Part shown: positions 1-7,314 of the stretch, in pieces
Layout: each line of letters starts with the position of its first letter
Position numbering within the stretch: the first letter of the stretch is position 1
Assembly: GCA_025757985.1 (NCBI GenBank)
Contig: CP107210.1
Coordinates: 992,001-1,056,000 of the forward strand
Direction of reading: 5' to 3'
Origin: Oscillospiraceae bacterium
GTDB lineage: Bacteria > Bacillota > Clostridia > Oscillospirales > Ruminococcaceae
DNA: 64,000 bases
The notes under the pieces: model-generated
Told to the model about the DNA's origin: nothing
Databases searched by the model: none
The model's input: the letters and a program-made list of their open reading frames with translations, nothing else
Program-made: the position numbers and the translations under genes

Positions 1-2
1 TG

Positions 3-161
3 TGGCTGTTCCGCGTTATTCTGAGCTATGTCTTTGTGCTGCAGTTCCATCTGGGGCTGGCCGGCGTCTGGCTGGGCATGTTCATCGACTGGCTCTGCCG
101 CGACATCTGCTTTATCGCCCGCTTTATCAGCGGCAGATGGATGGAGCATAAGGTCATATAA
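3..161 (+). CDS. MATE family efflux transporter, C-terminal end (partial)
   Basis: This is the last 52 codons of a gene that enters from the left edge. The peptide begins WLFRV and has the hydrophobic GLAGVWLGMFIDW pattern followed by a basic tail ending in EHKVI. In the MATE drug/sodium antiporter family the last membrane helix looks like this, with a G-x-x-G-V-W core and a short cytoplasmic R/K tail. The gene stops at TAA 159-161 and a strong hairpin follows at once. The substrate cannot be judged from so short a piece, and the family call rests on resemblance of the tail only. Confidence 0.65.
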   Translation, partial: WLFRVILSYVFVLQFHLGLAGVWLGMFIDWLCRDICFIARFISGRWMEHKVI

Positions 162-167
162 AATACA

Positions 168-223
168 AGCCTCCCCCGCCTGTGGTATGCGCAGTGCATA
201 TCACGGGCGGGGGAGGCTTTTTT
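168..223. terminator. Bidirectional intrinsic terminator between convergent genes
   Basis: The arms AGCCTCCCCCGCC (168-180) and GGCGGGGGAGGCT (205-217) are perfectly complementary. A T run follows on the plus strand, and A residues precede the first arm. It sits between the MATE gene (+) and rnr (-), both of which end here. Confidence 0.85.
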
Positions 224-245
224 ATGGGTCAGATTTTTCGGGCAG

Positions 246-2381
246 TCACTCGACCATATACTCAAAGTCAATACGGCCCAGCGCCACATCGGCGGCGGCC
301 ACCTGAATCTTCATCGAGGAGCCGAGCATCCAGCTCTTGCCGGTCAGTGGGTCGAGCATGCTCACCCCGTCAATGACCTGCGGCTCGCCCTTGCAGAGCT
401 GCGCGGCGGGCACAAAGCCCTCGACCGTGTTCTCCAGCTCAACAAAGACGCCGCGCGGCGTGATGCCTGCGACCGTGCCGGTATAGACCTCGCCCAGATG
501 GTTGTGCATATACTCGGCCTTATACAGGTCCTCGACATCGCGCTCGATGCGGACGGCTGCAACCTCCTGCTTGCTGGACTTCTCGCTGGCCTGCTGGGCA
601 AACTCGTTGAAGTCCTTCTGCAGCTGGCTGGCGGACGCACCAAGCAGCATCTCGCTCAAAATGCGATGGATGGCAAGGTCGGGATAGCGGCGGATGGGGC
701 TGGTAAAGTGGGCATAGTCCGCCAGCACCAGACCGTAGTGACCAAGGGGCTGCGGTGCGTAGCGGGCCTTCTGCATACTGCGCAGGATGCCGGTGTGGAC
801 CGGGATCTGGATGGGCTGGTCGCGGGTCTCATCGAGCAGGGCGGCCAGCTCCAGCTGTGTCGGGATGGGGTTCTTGAACTTGGCGTTCAGCCCGCAGGCC
901 AGCAGCGTGGCGGACAGCTTCTCCATCTTTTCGGCATCGGGGGCCTCGTGTACACGGTAGACAAAGGGCACCTTGTTGGTGCGGCCTGCGTTGGCGGCGC
1001 ACTGGTTGGCCAGCAGCATGAACTCCTCGATCATGCACTCGGAGGTGCCGCGGTCACGCTTGACGATGTCCACGCAGCGGCCGTTCTCGTCCATGACAAG
1101 CTTTGCCTCGTTGGACTCAATGTCCATGCCGCCGCGGGCCTTGCGCAGCACAAGGCGCTTGCGGTACAGCTCGTCCATGGCGGGCAGCTGGTCCAGCACA
1201 GCCTCATATTTCGTCTTGAGGTCAGTCAGGTCGGCGTCTGTTTCAGATTCCGGGGGCTCCAGCAGGGCATTGATCTCCTTGTAGACACCCTTGACGCGGC
1301 TGCAGATGACGCTCTTGACAAACTTGTAGCTGCGGATCTCGCCGTTTTCGTCCAGACGCATCAGGCAGGAGAACGCCAGACGATCCTCGCCCTCGTTCAG
1401 CGAGCAGATACCGTTGGACAGCTGGGTCGGCAGCATCGGAATGACCTTGTCGGCGTAGTAGATGCTGGTCGCACGCTCGTAGGCCTCCTCGTCCAGCGCA
1501 GAGCCGGGGCGGACATAGTGGCTGACATCCGCGATGTGAACACCCAGCTCATAGCCGTCCTCAAGCTTCTGCAGGCTGATGGCATCATCAATATCCTTCG
1601 TCTCGGCAGAGTCGATCGTAAAGATGGGAATACCGCGCAGATCCAGACGCTTAGCCGCCTCGGTCGGGTCGATGACGGCATTATCGTATGCGTGTGCCTC
1701 CTCCAGCACCTCCGGCGGGAATTCCTGCCGGACGTTGCGGCCGTAGAGGATCGCCTTGGCACACTCGGAGGCGTAGTCGGAGGAGCCGAACTTTTCGACC
1801 ACGGCGGCGCGGTGGTCGCTGTGGCGGTTGCCGCGGTGGGTAATAAGGAAGCCGACCTTATCACCCAGATGTACGCCCTCGCTCCCCTGCTTGGCCAGCA
1901 GGAACTTCACATCGCGGCAGCCGTCCGGCTCGACCGCCATGCGGCCGTCCTCAGACAGGCAGACCGTACCGGCAAAGCGGTTGTTGGGGACAGTGACCTC
2001 CACGACCTCACCCTCAGAGGAGCCCTCCACACGGGGATGGTCGAACAGCTTGACATTGATCTTGTCGTTGGGCATCGCGCCGTGCAGTGCGCGCCCCGGG
2101 ATAAAGATGTCGCCCTCGCCGTCATCGCGGCTGGCAAAGCCGAAGCGGGCTGCCAGCTTGACCAGCGTGCAGGGAATGGCCGCCGGGGCGTTTGTGTTCT
2201 CATAGGTGGCAAAGCCCGGCACATAGGTGCCGTTGCGCATCGACAGCTCGCCGGTGGCGACCATAGCTGATACGCTGGTGCGCAGGCGGGAATTGTCCAC
2301 CTGCAGGTTATTCTGCAGTTCACGCAGCGTCATGGGGCGGCGCTTGACTGCGTTTAAAATACTTTTCTGTAACGGTGTCAT
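246..2381 (-). CDS. rnr: Ribonuclease R, 3'-5' exoribonuclease
   Basis: 711 aa, slightly shorter than the 770-810 aa typical of RNase R. The order is an N-terminal winged-helix region (about 1-60), cold-shock OB domains (about 75-230), the RNB catalytic domain and a C-terminal S1 domain (about 625-700). The RNB site IDSAETKDIDDA has Asp257, Asp263, Asp265 and Asp266, spaced exactly as the metal-binding aspartates of RNase II (201/207/209/210). The FTSPIRRYPDL motif is also present. The family degrades structured RNA and takes part in tmRNA-linked turnover. The start is fixed by AAGGAG six bases upstream. It lies downstream of secG, the usual secG-rnr order in Firmicutes. Confidence 0.96.
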   Translation of the reverse strand: MTPLQKSILNAVKRRPMTLRELQNNLQVDNSRLRTSVSAMVATGELSMRNGTYVPGFATYENTNAPAAIPCTLVKLAARFGFASRDDGEGDIFIPGRALHGAMPNDKINVKLFDHPRVEGSSEGEVVEVTVPNNRFAGTVCLSEDGRMAVEPDGCRDVKFLLAKQGSEGVHLGDKVGFLITHRGNRHSDHRAAVVEKFGSSDYASECAKAILYGRNVRQEFPPEVLEEAHAYDNAVIDPTEAAKRLDLRGIPIFTIDSAETKDIDDAISLQKLEDGYELGVHIADVSHYVRPGSALDEEAYERATSIYYADKVIPMLPTQLSNGICSLNEGEDRLAFSCLMRLDENGEIRSYKFVKSVICSRVKGVYKEINALLEPPESETDADLTDLKTKYEAVLDQLPAMDELYRKRLVLRKARGGMDIESNEAKLVMDENGRCVDIVKRDRGTSECMIEEFMLLANQCAANAGRTNKVPFVYRVHEAPDAEKMEKLSATLLACGLNAKFKNPIPTQLELAALLDETRDQPIQIPVHTGILRSMQKARYAPQPLGHYGLVLADYAHFTSPIRRYPDLAIHRILSEMLLGASASQLQKDFNEFAQQASEKSSKQEVAAVRIERDVEDLYKAEYMHNHLGEVYTGTVAGITPRGVFVELENTVEGFVPAAQLCKGEPQVIDGVSMLDPLTGKSWMLGSSMKIQVAAADVALGRIDFEYMVE

Positions 2382-2524
2382 GTGTACTCCTTTAATTTAC
2401 GCCGCACCGCCGTCCGGCGGTGCCCTTCCGATATACTCCCACAAAAAACGGCCCGCCGGGGCGCTGCTTGCAAAGCTGACGCGCTTGGCGGACCCATTTT
2501 GTTTCTTTGCTTACCCTGCGAGCA

Positions 2525-2773
2525 TCACAGGCGTGCGCTCAGGACGCAGACGACCAGCGTAACGACGAAGAAAACAACGCCGCAAACCTTGGTCAGCTTA
2601 GCCAGCTTGGCGTCCACGCCGCGCTCACGGCCGGCAGCCATCGTAGCAGAGCTTTCGCCCATGATAGCGCCGGACAGGCCCTGACCCTTCTGCTCCTGTG
2701 CGAGGGTAAAGACGATGATCAACAGGGACACGACGACGAGGACGACGCCGAGAGCGATCTCATACCAGTTCAT
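2525..2773 (-). CDS. secG: Preprotein translocase subunit SecG
   Basis: 82 aa with two membrane segments (about 5-25 and 60-80). They are separated by the conserved cytoplasmic loop containing EQKGQGLSGAIMG, the SecG signature. SecG assists SecYE during protein export through the plasma membrane. A GAAGGAG ribosome binding site lies just upstream and a good sigma-70-type promoter 64 bases further. It precedes rnr in the same direction, with about 140 bases between them that include a GCACCGCCG/GGCGGTGC hairpin near 2400-2430. Confidence 0.95.
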   Translation of the reverse strand: MNWYEIALGVVLVVVSLLIIVFTLAQEQKGQGLSGAIMGESSATMAAGRERGVDAKLAKLTKVCGVVFFVVTLVVCVLSARL

Positions 2774-2836
2774 TGCTTAGCACTCCTTCTATTTCTATCC
2801 ACGCCGCCATGGCGCGAAAAGTCTCATGCACCGTAC

Positions 2837-2865
2837 AGTATAGCATAGTTTTCTGTGCGTTGCAA
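2837..2865 (-). promoter_or_regulatory. Promoter of secG(-rnr)
   Basis: On the minus strand TTGCAA (2860-2865) and TATACT (2837-2842) are separated by 17 bases. They stand about 64 bases upstream of the secG start. Confidence 0.7.
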
Positions 2866-2892
2866 GCGCTTTTTTCGCGTTTTTAAAGCAAT

Positions 2893-3867
2893 TCAGTTCT
2901 GAAAGGCAATTTTCTCCCCCTGCACCAGCGGATAGCGCACAAGCCGGGTGCCGTCCAGATCCTCACGGTGCATATCCACTGCCGTGATCTGGTGGTTGCC
3001 GTAGGTCGTGTAGTAGTAAATTCCCTTGTCGGCGTTGCAGCAGCTTGTATACAGCGTGATCTCATACTTGCCGCCGTCCAGTTCGCAGCAGCCGCGCTGC
3101 TGTTCGACCGCGTGCAGGATGTGGAAGAACTGCCCCACACTCTCGGTCTCGCTGTCACCGGATTTTGAGTTCATCTTGACAAATGCCGCCCGCACAAAGC
3201 GGGACTGGCTGGACAGATCCCCCGGCAGGCCCAGCCCGCCCAGCCCGCGGCTGTAGACCGGCAGGTCAAGGCCGCCCGCAAAGGCATTTTCGGGGGTACG
3301 GGGCGACAGCGCGCGGTAGTTGTTCAGCGCAAAAAGCTGCTGCGGGAAGGGCGGGTTGTTTGTCAGCACACCCACGGGGTTGTCGTAGATATGCAGCCCA
3401 TCGGCGGTGGATTCCACCGTAATGCTGCCGGTCTTGTCGGCCACAAGCCAGTGCAGCTGGGCCAGCGGCAGCTGGTCACTGAACGGAATATTTACAATGT
3501 TGGCCTTCTCCAGCAGGGCGCGGGCCTCTGCCAGCGTTGCACAGCTGCCCAGCAGCCAGGGGATCAGCTCAAATTGGGTGATGTTGTTTTTACCGTCTGC
3601 CGCCGGGTGGTAGACGGCGTTGCCCACAAAGTTCAGCCCGGCAACGCCGAGGCCCTTTTCATTGATGGCATCGTAATACAGCGGGTACTCCCCTGCCACA
3701 TAGGCCATGCCGATCATGGCATACCTTGTGCGGAAATCCCCCATGCAGCGCAGGGCAAACGGATAGCTGCGCGGCGTGACCGTGACTTCATCCCCATAGG
3801 AGAATTCATAGTCAAGATTGCGTCCGAAATAGAAATCTGCTGTCTTATAAGTTGCTGCGGTACACAT
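2893..3867 (-). CDS. bsh: Conjugated bile salt hydrolase (choloylglycine hydrolase family)
   Basis: 324 aa, the usual length of bile salt hydrolases. The N-terminus MCTAATY exposes Cys2 as catalytic nucleophile after Met removal, as in other Ntn hydrolases. Further family residues visible are Arg16 and Asp19 in FGRNLD, Asn in GLNFVGN, Asn in VLTNNPPFP, and Arg in SRFVRAAFVK. In Clostridium perfringens BSH these correspond to Cys2, Arg18, Asp21, Asn82, Asn175 and Arg228. The family cleaves the amide bond of glyco- or tauro-conjugated bile acids; related penicillin V acylases are the main alternative. The GLPGDLSSxSRFVRAAF stretch favours BSH. No signal peptide is seen. It stands alone, with an AAAGGGG ribosome binding site. 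Confidence 0.9.
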   Translation of the reverse strand: MCTAATYKTADFYFGRNLDYEFSYGDEVTVTPRSYPFALRCMGDFRTRYAMIGMAYVAGEYPLYYDAINEKGLGVAGLNFVGNAVYHPAADGKNNITQFELIPWLLGSCATLAEARALLEKANIVNIPFSDQLPLAQLHWLVADKTGSITVESTADGLHIYDNPVGVLTNNPPFPQQLFALNNYRALSPRTPENAFAGGLDLPVYSRGLGGLGLPGDLSSQSRFVRAAFVKMNSKSGDSETESVGQFFHILHAVEQQRGCCELDGGKYEITLYTSCCNADKGIYYYTTYGNHQITAVDMHREDLDGTRLVRYPLVQGEKIAFQN

Positions 3868-3965
3868 GGCAAATGCCCCTTTCCTATTTCCTGATACGGC
3901 TAGTGTAGCACGCCGGGGCCGGATAATCCACCATAAATTGTAAACAATCCGGCCGGCAGCCGCTC

Positions 3966-4655
3966 TTACAGGCCGGCAACCGAGTCGATCGGCATCGACA
4001 TAAAGATCCCCTGCGCCGCACTGTGCATACCGCAGCTTTCGCCCAAGGATTGCATAAGGGCCACCTTGTTGGCGGATTCCGTCAGAACCAGAACGATTTC
4101 CTTTTCATCCTGCACGCTCAGTCCCCAAAAGCCGGTCGCCTCCTCATTGCCGATGCGCCGGCTGCGGATGACGGTGCCGCCGGTGGCACCCGCCGCACGA
4201 ACCGCCTTCATCACATCATCGCTGAAGCCGCTGTTCACGATCGCTGCAACCAGAGAGTGTTTCGTTTCAGACATACTGTTTTCTTCCTTTCCGCTGGTAT
4301 TCAGAACATCCTTGCCTGCATCGTGGTCCAGAATACGCAAGATCATGTTGTTTGCACCGTTCAAAGGGATCGTAAAAGCAATGCCGGTGTTGGCTTTGTG
4401 CAGCTGCAATTCTGTGTAGAGCTTTTCCATCAAAATCGGGGACAAATGCTTCGGGACCATGCTGACCAGAACACTTTTGTCAATGCTGCCAAGGCCTAGC
4501 ATATCCATGATCTCGCTGGAGGCCGTCCCCTCGGCATTAAAGCGGTATTGCAGCGGCAGCGCCCCTTTTTTGAACATCTCGGCTGCGTGCTCCGCCAGCT
4601 TCGGCGTTGTGATCAGCACCAGCAGCTGAAATGACACTTTCTTCGCATGCTCCAT
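3966..4655 (-). CDS. PII-like nitrogen regulatory protein with two PII-type domains
   Basis: 229 aa. The second half (about 130-229) has the ferredoxin-like alternation of PII proteins, including GATGGTVIRSRR, EKEIVLVLTES and a final beta strand with GIFMSMPID. The first half (about 7-95) is a weaker copy with FQLLVLITTPKLAEHAAEMF and GIAFTIPLNG. PII proteins sense nucleotides and 2-oxoglutarate and often control transporters. The start was chosen at 4655 because AGGAGGG lies 8 bases upstream; the frame is open to 4679, but that start lacks such a site. It begins one base after the stop of the DUF1538 gene and is surely co-transcribed with it. Function as its regulator is inferred from this pairing. 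Confidence 0.8.
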   Translation of the reverse strand: MEHAKKVSFQLLVLITTPKLAEHAAEMFKKGALPLQYRFNAEGTASSEIMDMLGLGSIDKSVLVSMVPKHLSPILMEKLYTELQLHKANTGIAFTIPLNGANNMILRILDHDAGKDVLNTSGKEENSMSETKHSLVAAIVNSGFSDDVMKAVRAAGATGGTVIRSRRIGNEEATGFWGLSVQDEKEIVLVLTESANKVALMQSLGESCGMHSAAQGIFMSMPIDSVAGL

Positions 4656-4656
4656 T

Positions 4657-6180
4657 TTAGTCGCCCTCCTCAAGATCAACGATCATGTCGCAGTCATCGG
4701 CGATTGCAGCCGGTACGGTCTGCGTCCGCTTGGCGGTTTTCAGCTTGTATACCAGCCCCATAAGCTGGATGGCGATCAGCGGCGTCAGGGCAACAAGCGC
4801 AACAACACCGAACGCATCGGTCATCAGGTTGCCGCCCAGCGCCTCACATACGCCGATGCTGAGCGGCAGCAAAAAGGTCGAGGTCATCGGGCCGCTGGCA
4901 ACGCCGCCGGAGTCAAACGCAATACCGATAAAAATATCCGGCACCATACGGGACAGCACCAGCGCAATGATGTACCCGGGGATGACAAACCACTGGATGG
5001 ATATGCCGGTCAGCACGCGCAGCATGGCCAGACCGACACTGGCTGCCACACCGATCTGCATACAGCGGTTCATCATTTTGACCGAGATGGCGCCGTTTGT
5101 GACGGCCTCCACCTGATGGTTCAGCACCTGAATGGCAGGCTCTGCCTTGACGATGTAGTAGCCGATCAGCGCACCGATGGGAACCAGAATCCAGCGGAAC
5201 GACAGCCCTGCCAGCTCCTTGCCAAGGTAGGCGCCAACGGGTGCAAACCCGACATTGGCACCGCACAAAAACAGCACCAGCCCAATATAGGTGTAGCCAA
5301 AGCCGACGATGATGCGCTTGATTTGCAGCCCATGGTAGCGGTGGGTCAGCCATTGGAAAATCAAAAACACCCAGAGGATCGGCACCAGTGAAAGAAGCAC
5401 CTCCCTGGCGTAGAGCGGCAGCCCCTGCGCAAACACCCGGGCAACATCCTGCGTGGTGACAACGGTGGCAACATCGGTAAGGGTGTAGGCCGCCTCGGTC
5501 GGCTTAAAGAAACAGCCGAGGATCAGCACCGCCAGAATCGGCCCCACGCTGGAAAGCGCCACCAGACCGAAACTGTCATTTGCCGCATTTTTATCGCTGC
5601 GCACCGAGGCCAGCCCGACACCCATAGCCATAATAAAAGGTACGGTCATCGGGCCGGTGGTGACGCCGCCGGAGTCGAAGGCCACTGCCAAGAACTCCTT
5701 GGGCACAAAAGCAGACACCAGAATGAGTGCCAGATAGCAAACGATCAGCAGCATCGACAGACTGATCTTATAGCGGATACGCACGATGGCCAGCGCCAGA
5801 AACAGCCCCACGCCAACAGCCACCGTCATGATCAACACCATGTTCGGCACAGACGGCACCTGCCCCGCAAGAACCTGCAGGTCCGGCTCCGACACGGTAA
5901 TGATGACGCCCATGAGAAACCCTGTCAGCAGGACTGTAAGCAGTTTTTTCATTTTGGAGATCTGCACGCCAACGCCTTCGCCGAGCGGCGTCATCGCCAT
6001 CTCTGCACCGAGCTGGAAAAAGCCCATGCCAACGATCAGCATCAGGGCGCCTGTCAGGAACATGACTACGCTTCCCAGCTCCATCGGGATCACAAAGATG
6101 CTGAGCATCAGGACGATCCCGGTGATCGGAAGCACGGCAGAGAGCGACTCTCTGATTTTTTCTTTCAGTTTTACATTCAA
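4657..6180 (-). CDS. DUF1538 family integral membrane protein (putative transporter), internally duplicated
   Basis: About 507 aa with roughly twelve or more hydrophobic segments. The two halves repeat each other: EPDLQVLAGQV and later AFDSGGVTTGPMT in the first, EPAIQVLNHQV and later AFDSGGVASGPMT in the second. Each FDSGG motif is followed by a glycine-rich helix and a D-x-F-G-[LV]-V-A-L motif. Such duplicated halves are typical of secondary transporters, but the substrate is unknown. A TTG start at 6180 is preferred because AAAGGTGGG precedes it at normal spacing; an in-frame GTG at 6192 lacks a proper site. It is the first gene of an operon with the PII-like gene. Confidence 0.8.
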   Translation of the reverse strand: MNVKLKEKIRESLSAVLPITGIVLMLSIFVIPMELGSVVMFLTGALMLIVGMGFFQLGAEMAMTPLGEGVGVQISKMKKLLTVLLTGFLMGVIITVSEPDLQVLAGQVPSVPNMVLIMTVAVGVGLFLALAIVRIRYKISLSMLLIVCYLALILVSAFVPKEFLAVAFDSGGVTTGPMTVPFIMAMGVGLASVRSDKNAANDSFGLVALSSVGPILAVLILGCFFKPTEAAYTLTDVATVVTTQDVARVFAQGLPLYAREVLLSLVPILWVFLIFQWLTHRYHGLQIKRIIVGFGYTYIGLVLFLCGANVGFAPVGAYLGKELAGLSFRWILVPIGALIGYYIVKAEPAIQVLNHQVEAVTNGAISVKMMNRCMQIGVAASVGLAMLRVLTGISIQWFVIPGYIIALVLSRMVPDIFIGIAFDSGGVASGPMTSTFLLPLSIGVCEALGGNLMTDAFGVVALVALTPLIAIQLMGLVYKLKTAKRTQTVPAAIADDCDMIVDLEEGD

Positions 6181-6265
6181 TTCTACGCCCACCTTTCAAC
6201 AGAGAGTTGTTTTTTGCACGGTGCCTTCGGTGGCGCCGCATTCCCCCAAAAGCACGTCATTTTGT

Positions 6266-6289
6266 ATATTTGCGTGCTCACGCAAATAT
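6266..6289. promoter_or_regulatory. Perfect palindromic operator candidate of the DUF1538-PII operon
   Basis: The arms ATATTTGCGTG (6266-6276) and CACGCAAATAT (6279-6289) are perfect inverted copies with a 2-base centre. The palindrome starts about 10 bases downstream of the -10 element in the transcribed direction, where a bound repressor would block transcription. The cognate regulator is not in this window. Confidence 0.6.
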
Positions 6290-6299
6290 CATTACCTAC

Positions 6300-6328
6300 A
6301 TTTTACACTACAAACGCCCCCGCCGCAA
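6300..6328 (-). promoter_or_regulatory. Promoter of the DUF1538-PII operon
   Basis: Minus-strand TTGCGG (6323-6328) and TAAAAT (6300-6305) are separated by 17 bases. The 5' untranslated leader would be about 115 bases. Confidence 0.55.
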
Positions 6329-6442
6329 GTTCTCTGCGGCAACTGTATTCATTCCGGGTTATCTGAATTGCCGCTCTGGTATCGGCGCATAAAAATTTCC
6401 CGGTAACGAAAGTGGAAATCACCGGGAGAAGGAGAAGCAAAA

Positions 6443-6482
6443 AGCGCTGCAAGCCCCAAAAAAGGCTTGCAGCGCTGCTTTT
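6443..6482. terminator. Terminator downstream of the split tRNA-Arg gene
   Basis: The 13-bp arms AGCGCTGCAAGCC (6443-6455) and GGCTTGCAGCGCT (6464-6476) are perfect. A runs on the left and T residues on the right flank it, so it can act in both directions. It follows the 3' end of the tRNA remnant by a few bases, so it is probably the tRNA gene's original terminator. Confidence 0.8.
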
Positions 6483-6527
6483 TGGCGTCCCAGAGAGGAT
6501 TTGAACCTCCGGCCCCACGCTTAGGAG
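6483..6527 (-). pseudogene. 3' half of the disrupted chromosomal tRNA-Arg(CCU)
   Basis: On the minus strand this reads from the anticodon loop CTCCTAA through the anticodon stem GCGTG, variable loop, T arm GGAGG-TTCAAAT-CCTCT, acceptor strand CTGGGAC, discriminator G and encoded CCA. The 5' half is missing here. Its acceptor strand pairs with GTCTCAG of the fragment at 40,680-40,718 (one G-U pair), but not with the 5' strand of the intact tRNA at 40,517-40,593. The two fragments rebuild a 77-nt tRNA. Confidence 0.88.
6520..6527. other. Left attachment core of the ICE
   Basis: CTTAGGAG is shared exactly with 40679-40686. It consists of the seven anticodon-loop bases plus one stem base, and the sequences diverge on both sides. 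This is the inferred crossover region of the integrase. Confidence 0.75.
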
Positions 6528-6923
6528 TAGACCCGATACGACATCGGGAAGTGGCATCTAATGCTTAAAAATGCTTGGAAATACAAGGTTTTTCAGCATT
6601 TCAAATCCCATCTGATACTACGCTGTGATAGCTAATTCAGAGGGATTTTACACCGTCCGATTGGCTCGAAATTAGCAAGTCTTTCGATTTTTGGTGGACG
6701 TTGCAAGTGCAAGTAAATGTCACTATGTAACTTCTCGTGATGCGAAATGATAGGAAATCCTATTCATTCTCGTGTGAGGGTGCGGGTGTCCTTAGACACA
6801 GATTTCAGTCTGTTTTATATATCATTTCAAAATGAATTTTTCAACCAGAATTATTAAGAATTTCAAAGGTTTTTCAGACTCAATGATTCTATGTAATTTA
6901 GACCCGCCGAAGCAGGTCTTTTT
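6528..6923. other. Gene-free left end of the ICE with repeated motifs
   Basis: No convincing gene is seen. The stretch holds AAGGTTTTTCAG twice (near 6588 and 6867), ATTAGCAAG at 6671-6679 (matching repeats at the right end), its inverse GCTAAT at 6631-6636, and an ATGCTT direct repeat near 6561. These are plausible arm-type sites for the integrase and its accessory proteins. Confidence 0.45.
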
Positions 6924-7229
6924 TTATTTCAGCATAATCTCTCTATCCTCAGCGCCGAGCATATAAGCACCCTTGGCAAAAGCATCCCTTGCAAGAAGCT
7001 CTGCTACATCAACCCTATCGAACAGCATCCATATTTCTTTCTCTTTCGGAGTCAGTTCATGGCTATGGTCAAACAAATGCTCAAGTCCCAATCCTTCAAG
7101 CAATGCCGACTTTGCTGCTTTGTATTCCTCAGCTCTGCCAACATATTCGTCGTTCCTTTCCTTGGAAAATGCCTCGATATTGTCAGCTCTCAGATGCTCG
7201 TAATACTCGTCCATAAAGATTCTATCCAT
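6924..7229 (-). CDS. Small acidic ICE protein of unknown function
   Basis: 101 aa beginning MDRIFMDEYYEHL, predicted to be almost entirely helical. It has many charged residues and an ELTPKEKEIWMLFDRVD segment. No enzymatic motif or membrane segment is visible. Proteins of this size and style are often found beside integrases of clostridial elements, but I do not recognise a defined family. The start was placed at 7229, where GGAGG lies about 10 bases upstream; the frame extends to 7250. It is the last gene before the left end and is separated from the integrase by a terminator hairpin. Confidence 0.6.
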   Translation of the reverse strand: MDRIFMDEYYEHLRADNIEAFSKERNDEYVGRAEEYKAAKSALLEGLGLEHLFDHSHELTPKEKEIWMLFDRVDVAELLARDAFAKGAYMLGAEDREIMLK

Positions 7230-7257
7230 ACTCGTTGACCTCCATAACAAAAAAATA

Positions 7258-7308
7258 AGGGCAGACCCTTTTACAGCTATTGTAGCTATGTAAAAGGATC
7301 TGCCCTTG
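7258..7308 (-). terminator. Terminator after the integrase gene
   Basis: A long inverted repeat, AAGGGCAGA-CCTTTTACA with AGGATCTGCCCTT, is followed on the minus strand by ATTTTTTTG. It stands directly after the integrase stop codon. Confidence 0.75.
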
Positions 7309-7314
7309 CAGTTA

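Noticed and set aside
498..2270. A 590-codon open frame opposite rnr
   Set aside because: It is a mirror of the GC-rich rnr gene, has no plausible ribosome binding site and no recognisable domain.
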